Notes: generated by a model not told the origin, from the letters alone. A stretch of DNA of 6,849 nucleotides from Frankiaceae bacterium (GCA_947479995.1 CANKBT010000169.1:1-6849); one strand, 5' to 3'; counted from the first letter of the stretch, positions 1 to 6,475 are shown. Program-made: numbers and translations.

Positions 1-705
1 GCCCAGCTCGTCAAGGTCGCCGCCAACGCCTTCCTCGCCACGAAGATCAGCTTCATCAACGCGATGGCCGAGGTCTGCGAGGCCACCGGCGGCGACGTGA
101 CCCTGCTGTCCAAGGCGCTGTCGTACGACGACCGGATCGGCGGGCGCTTCCTGCACGCCGGCCTCGGCTTCGGCGGCGGCTGCCTGCCGAAGGACATCCG
201 CGCCTTCATGGCCCGCGCCGGCGAGCTCGGCGTCGACCAGGCGCTGTCGTTCCTCAAGGAGGTCGACGCGATCAACCTGCGCCGCCGCGCCCGGATGATC
301 GACCTGGCCCGCGAGGAGCTGGGCGGCAGCTTCGGCGGCGTGCGGGTCTGCGTGCTCGGCGCGGCCTTCAAGCCCAACAGCGACGACATCCGCGACTCGC
401 CCGCCCTCGACGTCGCGGCGAGCGTGCAGAAGCAGGGCGCGGCGGTGACGCTCTACGACCCCGAGGCCATGGACAACGCCCGCGCCCGGCACCCCGAGCT
501 CGGCTACCGCAGCAGCGCGCTGGAGGCCGCCAAGGGCGCCGACCTCGTGCTGCACCTGACCGAGTGGACGGAGTTCCGCGAGATGGACCCCGCCGTGCTC
601 GGCGCGGTGGTCAGCGAGAGGCGGATCGTCGACGGGCGCAACGCCCTCGACCCCGACCGCTGGCGCGCGGCCGGCTGGACCTACCGCGCGCTCGGGCGCC
701 CCTGA
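1..705 (+). CDS. UDP-glucose 6-dehydrogenase, C-terminal part (5' end outside window)
   Basis: The frame is open from base 1 and ends at TGA 703-705, giving the last 234 residues. The enzyme oxidises UDP-glucose to UDP-glucuronate with two NAD+ in the cytosol, supplying precursors for acidic polysaccharides. The first residues (AQLVKVAANAFLATKISFIN) are the conserved helix that links the NAD domain to the central domain. GLGFGGGCLPKD follows; its Cys (codon 181-183) corresponds to the catalytic thiol. The later segment with GAAFKPNSDDIRDSP is the typical start of the C-terminal UDP-binding domain. The Rossmann NAD-binding domain lies upstream of the window. The aldolase-family gene starts 55 bases downstream on the same strand, so co-transcription is possible. 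The family call is firm. Other UDP-sugar dehydrogenases of this superfamily (for example UDP-ManNAc dehydrogenase) are less likely given the FGGGCLPKD context. Confidence 0.93.
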   Translation, partial: AQLVKVAANAFLATKISFINAMAEVCEATGGDVTLLSKALSYDDRIGGRFLHAGLGFGGGCLPKDIRAFMARAGELGVDQALSFLKEVDAINLRRRARMIDLAREELGGSFGGVRVCVLGAAFKPNSDDIRDSPALDVAASVQKQGAAVTLYDPEAMDNARARHPELGYRSSALEAAKGADLVLHLTEWTEFREMDPAVLGAVVSERRIVDGRNALDPDRWRAAGWTYRALGRP

Positions 706-760
706 CGGGTCGCGGCGCGGCGGTGCACACTGGGGTGACCGCCGACACAGGAGGCACGCC

Positions 761-1630
761 GTGACCACGACGCAGGACCGCGCCACCGAGCACGCGAACG
801 AGCTGGTGACCGAGGCCGTCGACGAGGCGCCCGCCGCCCTCGCCGACAGCGACCTCGTCGCCGGCGGCACCAAGCAGCTCTACCTGCCGCTGCCGCCGAC
901 CTTCGACACCGTCGAGGAGGAGCGCGCGCACCGCAAGGCCAAGCTGGCCGCGACCTTCCGCATGTTCAGCCGGGCCGGGCTCGACGAGGGCGTCGCCGGC
1001 CACGTCACCGTGCGCGACCCCGAGCACCCCGACACCTTCTGGGTCAACCCGTTCGGCATGCACTTCTCGATGGTCAAGAGCTCGGACCTCGTGCGCGTCG
1101 ACGAGGCCGGCGAGGTCGTCGAGGGCGACCGCGCGGTCAACGGCGCCGCCGTCGCCATCCACTGCGCCGTGCACGCCGCCCGCCCCGACATCCTCGCGGC
1201 CGCGCACGCCCACGGCCCGTACGGCAAGACGCTGTCGAGCCTGGAGATGACGGTCGAGCCGCTCACCCAGGACGCCTGCGCCTTCTACGACGACATCGGC
1301 GTCCACGACAGCTACACCGGCGTGGTGCTCGACCCCGAGGAGGGCCGCCGGATCGGCGTCTCCCTGGGCGACAAGAAGGCCGTCATCCTGCGCAACCACG
1401 GCATGCTCACCGTCGGCGAGTCGGTCGACAGCGCGGCCTGGTGGTTCCTCACGCTGGAGCGCACCTGCCAGAGCCAGCTCATGGCGTACGCCGCCGGCAC
1501 CCCGCGGCCGATCGGCCCGGCCGAGGCCGAGCAGACGCGCGGCCAGGTCGGCTTCGAGCTCGCCGGCTGGTTCCAGTTCCAGCCGATCTGGGAGCGCATC
1601 AGCAAGGACCAGCCCGACATCTGGGACTAG
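761..1630 (+). CDS. class II aldolase/adducin family protein
   Basis: A 289-residue protein, probably cytosolic. The GTG start at 761 is preceded by AGGAGG at 749-754, seven bases upstream, so the start is well supported. The aldolase/adducin fold covers about residues 50-250: GHVTVRDP (80-87), NPFGMHFS (96-103), AAHAHGPYG with the metal-binding pair His149/His151, and RNHG with the third His at 213. The Glu that serves as catalytic base in fuculose-phosphate aldolase would fall near residue 130, where this protein has Ala (NGAAVAIH). That is typical of the adducin-like branch, whose substrates are mostly unknown, so retro-aldol activity should not be assumed. The N-terminal 35 residues are acidic, Ala-rich and probably disordered. 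The TAG stop (1628-1630) overlaps the stop of the convergent minus-strand gene. The family is certain; the substrate is unknown. Confidence 0.9.
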   Translation: MTTTQDRATEHANELVTEAVDEAPAALADSDLVAGGTKQLYLPLPPTFDTVEEERAHRKAKLAATFRMFSRAGLDEGVAGHVTVRDPEHPDTFWVNPFGMHFSMVKSSDLVRVDEAGEVVEGDRAVNGAAVAIHCAVHAARPDILAAAHAHGPYGKTLSSLEMTVEPLTQDACAFYDDIGVHDSYTGVVLDPEEGRRIGVSLGDKKAVILRNHGMLTVGESVDSAAWWFLTLERTCQSQLMAYAAGTPRPIGPAEAEQTRGQVGFELAGWFQFQPIWERISKDQPDIWD

Positions 1631-1935
1631 CGGCGCCGGGCGCGCCGCGCCCCGAGCAGCACGAGCGCGACCGCCGGCAGCACGAGCAGGTCGGCGGTCG
1701 CGACGCCGTGCCCGCGCGTCACCTCCAGCAGCACGCGGCCCTCGACGAAGCGGTCGACGTGCAGCCAGGCCGCGACGGCCACCGCGGTCAGCGCCGCGGC
1801 CGCCAGCCGCCAGCGACGGGCGGCCCGCACCGCGGCCGCGGCCGCGGCCGTGGCGAGCAGCAGCAGCAGGGCGGCCGCGAGCACCTGGTCGAGCTGCTCC
1901 TGCCGGAGCACGACGAACGGCAGGCGCTCGGTCAG
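1627..1935 (-). CDS. small three-helix membrane protein of unknown function
   Basis: I do not recognise a named family. If it begins at CTG 1935-1933 it has 102 residues and overlaps the acyltransferase stop as CTGA, with GAGGG six bases upstream. No ATG lies in a sensible place. GTG codons further in are alternative starts, one of them with AGGAG about 12 bases ahead. Three hydrophobic stretches are visible at about residues 18-36 (Leu/Ala-rich with a poly-Ala run), 43-58 and 79-94. They are separated by basic loops (RAARRWR) and a hydrophilic loop (HVDRFVEGR). The tail is very basic (GARRARRR). The pattern of hydrophobic blocks, basic ends and position downstream of the acyltransferase argues for a real gene. 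It may be an accessory subunit of the preceding membrane enzyme, but that is inference. Start uncertain. Confidence 0.62.
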   Translation of the reverse strand: MTERLPFVVLRQEQLDQVLAAALLLLLATAAAAAAVRAARRWRLAAAALTAVAVAAWLHVDRFVEGRVLLEVTRGHGVATADLLVLPAVALVLLGARRARRR

Positions 1936-3230
1936 GGAGCGCCCTCGGACAGCACCGGGCGCGGCTCCTCGACCGGGGCCGGCGGGCGCGGGCGGCGGCC
2001 CGGGCCCCGCCGCTGCCGGGGCGGTGCGTCGACCGGCGTGCTGGCCTCGGGGGCCCGCGACGGGTGGGCGGGCACGGCGCTGCGCACGCCGGCGCTGCGC
2101 ACCGCGCGGCGCATCACCGGCAGCTCCACGCCGTAGTAGACGACCAGCACGAGCGGCACGGTGGTGCCCGCGACGAACAGGGCCGTCACCGGCCGCGACC
2201 AGTCGTGGAACCTCGTCGCGTAGACGAACAGCGGGTAGTGGAACAGGTAGAGCCCGTACGACGTGCGGCCGAGCAGCACGAGCGGGCGCGAGGCGAAGAA
2301 GCGCGACGCGGGGCCGCCCGGCCGCACCAGCAGGTGCAGCATGCCGAAGCCGGCGCAGGCGGCGAAGGCCGACGACAGCCCGAACGACGCCCACCGCAGC
2401 GGGTCGCTCGTGAGGGTGCCGAGGAGCGCGGCGCCGCCGAAGAAGACCACGATGAGGACCAGTGCCAGCCAGGTCTTCTCGCACAGCCGCAGGAAGCCGG
2501 CGTAGCGCTTCGGCCGGGTGACGACGAAGGCCATCGCGCCGCCGAGCAGCAGCGTGTCGAAGCGCAGGACGCTCCAGAGCTCGTGCCGCTCCCCCGTGCC
2601 GGTGACCACGAGCACCACGCGGACCACCATGACCGTCGCGATGAGCAGCAGGATCCAGCGCACCTGCTTGCGCAGCGTGAGCAGGGCGCCGAGCAGGAAC
2701 GGCCAGACGAGGTAGAACTGCTCCTCGATCGCGAGGAACCACATGTGGTCGAGGAAGCCGAGGCCCCCGGGCTCGAGCACCTCGAGCCAGTTGGCCAACA
2801 GCAGCGCCGTCCAGGTGATGGCCTCGGTGGTCGACACCCCCCCCGGGTTGCCGCCGCCGAGGGCGCTCAGCAGCGCCGTCATCACCAGCATGATCGCCAG
2901 CGCCGGGCCGAGCCGCGCGACGCGCAGCCCGTAGAACCGGGCGGGCGACAGCCGGCCGCCGCGGCGGGCGGAGTCCTCGAGCGCGATGCCGGTGAGCAGG
3001 AAGCCGCTGAGCACGAAGAAGGCGTCGATGAGGATGCCGGTCGCCCAGATCAGGCCGGTGGCGTGCGTGACGATGACGATGCCGACCGACAGCCCGCGGA
3101 CGCCGTCGAGCTCGGCCCGGCGGTGGCCGCGCGAGATGGCCGCGCCCGTGCTCGGCGAGGCGGCGGTGCCGGCGGCAGGGTCGCCGGCCCCTGCGTCGCG
3201 GGTGGCCGGGGTGCTGGTCGCGCCGTCCAT
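1932..3230 (-). CDS. acyltransferase 3 family integral membrane protein (OafA/YrhL-like)
   Basis: A 432-residue polytopic membrane protein predicted to transfer an acyl group (often acetyl) to a sugar or other surface acceptor. Family motifs appear in order: RAELDGVRGLSVGIVIVTHA (38-57, with the conserved R near the start and catalytic-type His56), ILIDAFFVLSGFLLT (66-80), RFYGLRVARLGPA (98-110), HMWFLAIEEQFYLVWP (162-177) and LGRTSYGLYLFHYPL (320-334). About ten hydrophobic helices span residues 45-370. A Pro/Arg-rich hydrophilic tail (about 380-432) is probably cytosolic. I chose ATG 3230 because the open frame upstream has no hydrophobic or family-like content and a G-rich tract (minus strand GGGGGGG, bases 3240-3234) sits just before it as Shine-Dalgarno-like sequence. 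It follows the methyltransferase gene by 19 bases on the same strand. A G8 run (bases 2837-2844) lies inside the gene. Acceptor and acyl donor are unknown. Confidence 0.92.
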   Translation of the reverse strand: MDGATSTPATRDAGAGDPAAGTAASPSTGAAISRGHRRAELDGVRGLSVGIVIVTHATGLIWATGILIDAFFVLSGFLLTGIALEDSARRGGRLSPARFYGLRVARLGPALAIMLVMTALLSALGGGNPGGVSTTEAITWTALLLANWLEVLEPGGLGFLDHMWFLAIEEQFYLVWPFLLGALLTLRKQVRWILLLIATVMVVRVVLVVTGTGERHELWSVLRFDTLLLGGAMAFVVTRPKRYAGFLRLCEKTWLALVLIVVFFGGAALLGTLTSDPLRWASFGLSSAFAACAGFGMLHLLVRPGGPASRFFASRPLVLLGRTSYGLYLFHYPLFVYATRFHDWSRPVTALFVAGTTVPLVLVVYYGVELPVMRRAVRSAGVRSAVPAHPSRAPEASTPVDAPPRQRRGPGRRPRPPAPVEEPRPVLSEGAP

Positions 3231-3249
3231 ACGCCCCCCCGGTGCTGCC

Positions 3250-4077
3250 TCACGCCCGCCCGGCGCGCCCCACCGCGTGGCCGACGGGCCGCTCACGGTA
3301 GTCGAGCAGCGCCCACCCGGAGGCCGAAAGCTCGGCCTCGACCTCGGGGCGCGTGAAGGCGTGCACGAAGTTCGGCGCCAGCAGGTCGCCGAGCTCGACC
3401 GGCTCGGCGCCGCGCGCACGGCGGAGGGCACCGGCCACGGCGTGCGTGACGCGCGGGCGGGCGGGCACCTGCGACCGCGGCCAGAACGACAGCAGCAGCG
3501 GGGCGCCGTCGGGCACGACCGCCCGGGCCCGGCGCAGGAACGCGGTGCGGCGCGCGCGCCCCGGCACGAGCATGTACGACCCCCAGCCGACCACCACCGC
3601 GTCGTACGGCCCGGGGTCGTCGGGGAAGGCGTCGCGCGCCACGGCGCGCAGGGTGCCGGGGTGGCCCTCGGCGGCGAGCAGCCGGGCGCCGGCCGCGCGC
3701 AGCCCGGGGTGCGGCTCGTAGCCCACGGCGTCGAGGCCCCGGCGGCGCAGGCCGAGCACCTCTCGCCCGCCGCCCGCGCCCGTGACGAGCACGCGGGCGC
3801 CGGCGGGCAGGTGCGCGTCGGCGACGCGCTCCTCCCAGGCGAACAGGCCCTGGCCGTTCCAGGCGTCGTCGGCGTAGTCGGCCTCGCCGCCGTCGGGGAG
3901 CGGCTCGCGGGTGCGGTCGTAGAACAGCCGGTCGACCTCGGCGAGCGCCGCCCGGTCGAGCAGCCCGAGCGCCACGCCGTCGGTGACCGCGGTGAGGGTC
4001 GCGGCGGCGCGGCCGCGCGCGCGCAGCAGCCGGTAGTAGCGGCGGGCGGCGGCCTCGGCGCGCCTGGTCTCGCTCAT
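3250..4077 (-). CDS. class I SAM-dependent methyltransferase
   Basis: A 275-residue cytosolic enzyme. After an Arg/Ala-rich helical N-terminus (1-55) and a linker containing WNGQGLFAWEE (73-83), the Rossmann methyltransferase core begins. ARVLVTGAGGGREV (94-107) is motif I, the glycine-rich SAM loop. GYEPHP (119-124) supplies the acidic residue that binds the ribose hydroxyls. PYDAVVVGWGSYML (157-170) is the motif near the active site, and VVPDGAPLLLSFWP (187-200) is a further core strand. The ATG at 4077 has GAGGG just upstream on the minus strand. The next gene, the acyltransferase, starts 19 bases after the stop, suggesting an operon. It is divergent from the PqqD-like gene with about 61-64 bases between, so it could share control with the RiPP locus. 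It could modify the peptide, a sugar or a lipid; nothing in the sequence decides which. Confidence 0.87.
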   Translation of the reverse strand: MSETRRAEAAARRYYRLLRARGRAAATLTAVTDGVALGLLDRAALAEVDRLFYDRTREPLPDGGEADYADDAWNGQGLFAWEERVADAHLPAGARVLVTGAGGGREVLGLRRRGLDAVGYEPHPGLRAAGARLLAAEGHPGTLRAVARDAFPDDPGPYDAVVVGWGSYMLVPGRARRTAFLRRARAVVPDGAPLLLSFWPRSQVPARPRVTHAVAGALRRARGAEPVELGDLLAPNFVHAFTRPEVEAELSASGWALLDYRERPVGHAVGRAGRA

Positions 4078-4124
4078 GGGCCCTCGCAGTCGGCGGACGC
4101 CCCTCGGCGGGGCCGGTCGTGTCG

Positions 4125-4130
4125 TACCGT
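4125..4130 (+). promoter_or_regulatory. possible -10 element for the PqqD-like gene
   Basis: TACCGT fits the loose actinobacterial TAnnnT pattern and lies nine bases before GTG 4139 and twelve before ATG 4142. No clear -35 box is seen 16-18 bases upstream, and no Shine-Dalgarno sequence precedes the start. Together this would suit a leaderless transcript. Short degenerate motif, so weak evidence. Confidence 0.28.
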
Positions 4131-4141
4131 CCCACCGCGTG

Positions 4142-4402
4142 ATGACGCTCCGCAGCGAGGACCTCGCCTGGCAGGTCGTGGACGGCGGCTACGTCGTGCT
4201 CGACCTGCGCTCGTCGCGCTACCTCGACGTCAACGGCACCGGCGCGCTGCTGTGGCCGCTGCTCGAGCGCGGCTGCGAGGAGGACGACCTCGTCGCGGCC
4301 CTCACCGCCGCGCACGACGACGTGCCGGAGGACGTCGCGCGCCGCGACGTGCGCGCCTTCGTCGCCGAGCTCGAGGCGCGCGCCCTGCTCGCCCCCGCGT
4401 GA
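4142..4402 (+). CDS. PqqD-family RiPP recognition protein (lasso B1-like)
   Basis: An 86-residue protein matching the PqqD fold, the RiPP recognition element that binds leader peptides and presents the precursor to processing enzymes. The typical pattern is present: WQVVDGGYVVLDLRSSRYLD (11-30) makes the beta sheet, then VNGTGALLWPLLERG (31-45) and helices with spaced acidic residues (EEDDLVAAL, DVARRDVRAFVAELEARALL) to the end. Length is normal for a stand-alone PqqD/B1. I give ATG 4142; the codon just before it (4139-4141) is GTG and may be the real start. No Shine-Dalgarno sequence is seen before either. The frame stays open further upstream, but that stretch has no family-like content. 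Its stop overlaps the start of the AsnB-like gene as GTGA (4399-4402), indicating translational coupling. Divergent from the methyltransferase gene. It most likely works with the B2-like protein and the precursor to the right. Confidence 0.88.
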   Translation: MTLRSEDLAWQVVDGGYVVLDLRSSRYLDVNGTGALLWPLLERGCEEDDLVAALTAAHDDVPEDVARRDVRAFVAELEARALLAPA

Positions 4403-5571
4403 CCACGCCCAGCGCGGTGGCCCGGGCGGGGCCGCTGCCGCTGGCGCCGCTGGAGCTGGCCGCCGCCGTGCCCGTCGGCCTGCAGGCCCGGCCGTCCCGC
4501 CGCCCGGCCGGCGGCGAGCACCCGCGCGCCGCCCTGGAGGCGGTGCTGCTGCCGCACGTGCGGGCCGGACGCCTGCACGTCAGCTTCTCCGGCGGCCGCG
4601 ACAGCAGCCTGCTGCTGGCGGTCGCGGCCCACCTCGCCCGGCGCGAGGGCGCCGACGCGCCGGTGCCGGTGACCTTGCGCGTCGAGGGCTCGGCCGTCGC
4701 CGACGAGGACGACTGGCAGCGGCTCGTGCTCGGCCACCTCGGCCTGCGCGAGCGCGTCGTCCTGCCGGTGGGCGACGAGCTCGACGTCGTCGGTCCGGTG
4801 GCCCTGCGCCTCGCGCGCGCCGGCGGCCTCGCCTTCCCGCCCAACAGCCACCTGCACGTGCCGCTGCTCGAGGCGGCCGCCGGCGGCACGCTGCTCACCG
4901 GTGCCGGCGGCGACGAGGTGCTCACCAGCAGCGCGACGCGCGCAGCGCGCGTCGTCGCGCGCGCGCTCCGCCCCGGCTGGCGCGACGTCGCGGTCGTCGG
5001 CGCCGGCGTTCTGGCGCCTCCGCTCGTCCGGCGCCGCATGCGCCGGCTCGTGCCGCTGCGGCCGTGGCTGTCGCCCGAGGGGCAGGCGGCGTACGCCCGG
5101 GCGACGGTGCGGGAGTGGGCGCGGCCGCACGACGGCTGGTCGCGCGAGCTGCGCCGCTTCGAGGCCTCGCGCTACGTCGCCGCGCTCCGAGCCGGGAGCC
5201 GGTCGCTCGAGGCCGTCGGCGGCGCGGCGCTGGTGCACCCGCTGCTCGCGCCCCGCTTCCTCGACGCCCTCGCGGGCGCCGGCGGCCGCACCGGGCACGG
5301 CGGCCGGACGGCGGGCATGCGCCTGCTGGCGGGCGACCTGCTGCCCGAGGCGGTGCTGGGGCGCACGACCAAGGGCGAGTTCGGCGACGCCACCTGGCGC
5401 GGTGCGTCGCGGCGCCACCGCCTCGACCCGGCGGTGCTCGCGGCGGTCGCCGACGACCCGGGGCTGCGCCCGCTCGTCGACGTCGCGCGGCTGCGCGGGC
5501 ACTGGGCGGCCGAGCGCCCGCACTTCGGCACGGCCCTGCTGCTGCAGGCCGCGGTGCTGGCGGTGTCCTGA
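4399..5571 (+). CDS. asparagine-synthetase-like ATP-dependent amide-forming enzyme (lasso cyclase C-like), no glutaminase domain
   Basis: A 390-residue protein starting at GTG 4399 inside the PqqD-like stop codon. The synthetase domain of the AsnB family is recognisable. HVSFSGGRDSSLLL (60-73) is the PP-loop that binds ATP, with Arg where Leu/Val/Phe is common. LLTGAGGDEVL (165-175) is the second ATP/Mg site, equivalent to GEGADE. VHPLLAPRFLDAL (279-291) and LLPEAVLGRTTKGEFG (314-329) are conserved C-terminal segments. In the lasso pathway such enzymes activate an Asp/Glu side chain as an acyl-AMP and close the ring onto the core N-terminus. The usual N-terminal class II glutamine amidotransferase domain, with its Cys2, is absent. 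Only about 60 Pro/Ala-rich residues precede the PP-loop. Translationally coupled to the PqqD-like gene. Role as a RiPP cyclase is inferred from context; other amide-forming AsnB paralogues are possible. Confidence 0.85.
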   Translation: MTTPSAVARAGPLPLAPLELAAAVPVGLQARPSRRPAGGEHPRAALEAVLLPHVRAGRLHVSFSGGRDSSLLLAVAAHLARREGADAPVPVTLRVEGSAVADEDDWQRLVLGHLGLRERVVLPVGDELDVVGPVALRLARAGGLAFPPNSHLHVPLLEAAAGGTLLTGAGGDEVLTSSATRAARVVARALRPGWRDVAVVGAGVLAPPLVRRRMRRLVPLRPWLSPEGQAAYARATVREWARPHDGWSRELRRFEASRYVAALRAGSRSLEAVGGAALVHPLLAPRFLDALAGAGGRTGHGGRTAGMRLLAGDLLPEAVLGRTTKGEFGDATWRGASRRHRLDPAVLAAVADDPGLRPLVDVARLRGHWAAERPHFGTALLLQAAVLAVS

Positions 5572-5575
5572 CGCC

Positions 5576-6403
5576 TCAGTGCGCGCGCAGCGCGGCGACC
5601 AGGCGGGTCGCCGTGGCGTCGAGCAGGTCGAGGTCGCGGGGCCGGGTCCACTGCAGCACCGGCAGCCCCACCAGCCGCAGCACGTCGCGCTCGCGGCCGC
5701 GCAGGTCGCGCACGTAGGTGTTGCGGGCCAGGGCCGCGAACCGCGCGGGGAGCGGCACCGGCGCCAGGGCCTCGGCGCCCCAGCCCGGCACGACGAAGCC
5801 GGCGAGCGGCAGCACCGGCGCCGCCCGGGCCACGTCGAGGCGCCAGCGCACCCGGCCGGGCACGAGCTCGACCCGGTCGCCGACGCCGAGCCGGGCGGCG
5901 GCCGGGGCCCGCAGGTCGACGGCCGCCGGGCCGCACAGCACCCGGTCGCCGGAGTGGACGACGACGAGGTCGTCGCCGCCGGAGGGCAGGCCGGCGAGGC
6001 CGCACCACGCCGTGAGCGTCGACTTGCCGGACTCCTTCTCCCCCAGCACCGCCCAGGCCCGGCCGTCGACCTCGACGACGGCGCCGTGCAGGGTCACGTC
6101 ACCGCGGGCCCAGGCCCAGTAGGCGGCGACCGTGCTCAGCCAGGGGTGCACGAGCGCGCGGTCGTCGGGGCGCACGGGGCTCACGAGGGTGCAGCGCGGC
6201 GGGTCGGCCGTGACGTCGAGCAGCGCCCCGTCGGGGCTGGTCGTCGTGATCCGGCGGACGCCCCGGGCGGCCGCGCCGGCCGCGGTCGCGTGCTCCCAGC
6301 GGGCGGTGGCCCAGTCGGCGGGCGCGTCGAGCAGCAGCGGCGAGCGCTCGAGCAGCCCCTGGAGGGCGACGCCGTACGCTCCGCGCTGGGCAGCCAGGGC
6401 CAT
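5576..6403 (-). CDS. HPr-kinase-like (HprK-related) protein, candidate RiPP kinase
   Basis: A 275-residue protein. VTLHGAVVEVDGRAWAVLGE (103-122) leads into the Walker A loop GEKESGKST (121-129), and GGDDLVVV (142-149) matches the HprK segment holding the catalytic Asp and Mg ligand. DLRAPAAARLG (163-173) resembles the segment after the P-loop in HprK-related kinases. The canonical N-terminal HprK domain is replaced by about 95 unrelated residues. No HPr or PTS gene is in view. HprK homologues in lasso clusters (ThcoK and PadeK types) phosphorylate the C-terminal Ser of the precursor; here the divergent precursor ends in Ser, which supports that role. HprK-related proteins also occur in other PqqD-containing clusters with no known activity. 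ATG 6403 has GAGGG upstream. Its stop lies 4 bases from the convergent AsnB-like stop, leaving no terminator between. Confidence 0.84.
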   Translation of the reverse strand: MALAAQRGAYGVALQGLLERSPLLLDAPADWATARWEHATAAGAAARGVRRITTTSPDGALLDVTADPPRCTLVSPVRPDDRALVHPWLSTVAAYWAWARGDVTLHGAVVEVDGRAWAVLGEKESGKSTLTAWCGLAGLPSGGDDLVVVHSGDRVLCGPAAVDLRAPAAARLGVGDRVELVPGRVRWRLDVARAAPVLPLAGFVVPGWGAEALAPVPLPARFAALARNTYVRDLRGRERDVLRLVGLPVLQWTRPRDLDLLDATATRLVAALRAH

Positions 6404-6430
6404 CCGTCCCTCGACCGGGTGAGGGCCAGG

Positions 6431-6436
6431 AGTTTA
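6431..6436 (-). promoter_or_regulatory. possible -10 element for the HprK-like gene
   Basis: On the minus strand this reads TAAACT, a good TAnnnT -10 match inside one of the few AT-containing patches of the window, 27 bases before ATG 6403. No convincing -35 hexamer lies upstream of it. Confidence 0.35.
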
Positions 6437-6439
6437 CCG

Positions 6440-6460
6440 GGGCGACCCGCGCGGGCGCCC
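6440..6460. repeat. inverted repeat between the divergent HprK-like and precursor genes
   Basis: CCCGCGCGGG (6446-6455) is a perfect 10-base palindrome. Flanking GGGCG (6440-6444) and CGCCC (6456-6460) also pair, leaving a single unpaired A at 6445. It sits midway between the two divergent -10 candidates, where an operator would lie. In DNA of this GC content such palindromes also arise by chance. Confidence 0.35.
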
Positions 6461-6469
6461 CTGCGCTGC

Positions 6470-6475
6470 TACCTT
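6470..6475 (+). promoter_or_regulatory. possible -10 element for the precursor gene
   Basis: TACCTT fits TAnnnT and would place transcription start near 6482, about 34 bases before ATG 6516, leaving room for the ribosome site GGAGG at 6507-6511. No clear -35 is visible. Confidence 0.27.

Noticed and set aside
1936..2742. Upstream extension of the small membrane protein frame on the minus strand to ATG 2742.
   Set aside because: This stretch is Arg/Ala/Pro-rich shadow of the acyltransferase gene with no family-like content; only the part after about 1935 reads like a protein.
2064..3356. Long plus-strand open frame (about 430 codons) opposite the acyltransferase.
   Set aside because: Composition is Arg/Gln/Glu/His-rich low complexity typical of antisense shadow frames in GC-rich DNA, and the other strand encodes clear acyltransferase motifs.
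3231..3431. Longer acyltransferase start at 3431.
   Set aside because: It would overlap the methyltransferase C-terminus by about 180 bases and adds only Ser/Arg/Pro-rich shadow sequence; ATG 3230 has a G-rich tract just upstream.
2986..4398. The AsnB-like frame stays open far upstream of GTG 4399, suggesting a fusion or a longer protein.
   Set aside because: The upstream part runs opposite the acyltransferase and methyltransferase genes and through the PqqD-like gene in another frame. It has no amidotransferase motif and no Cys2 start.
4219..5523. Long minus-strand open frame opposite the AsnB-like gene.
   Set aside because: Arg/Ala/Gln-rich shadow sequence with no domain; the plus strand carries PP-loop and GAGGDE motifs.
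5572..5575. Search for a bidirectional terminator between the AsnB-like and kinase genes.
   Set aside because: Only four bases separate the stop codons, so no terminator can lie there.
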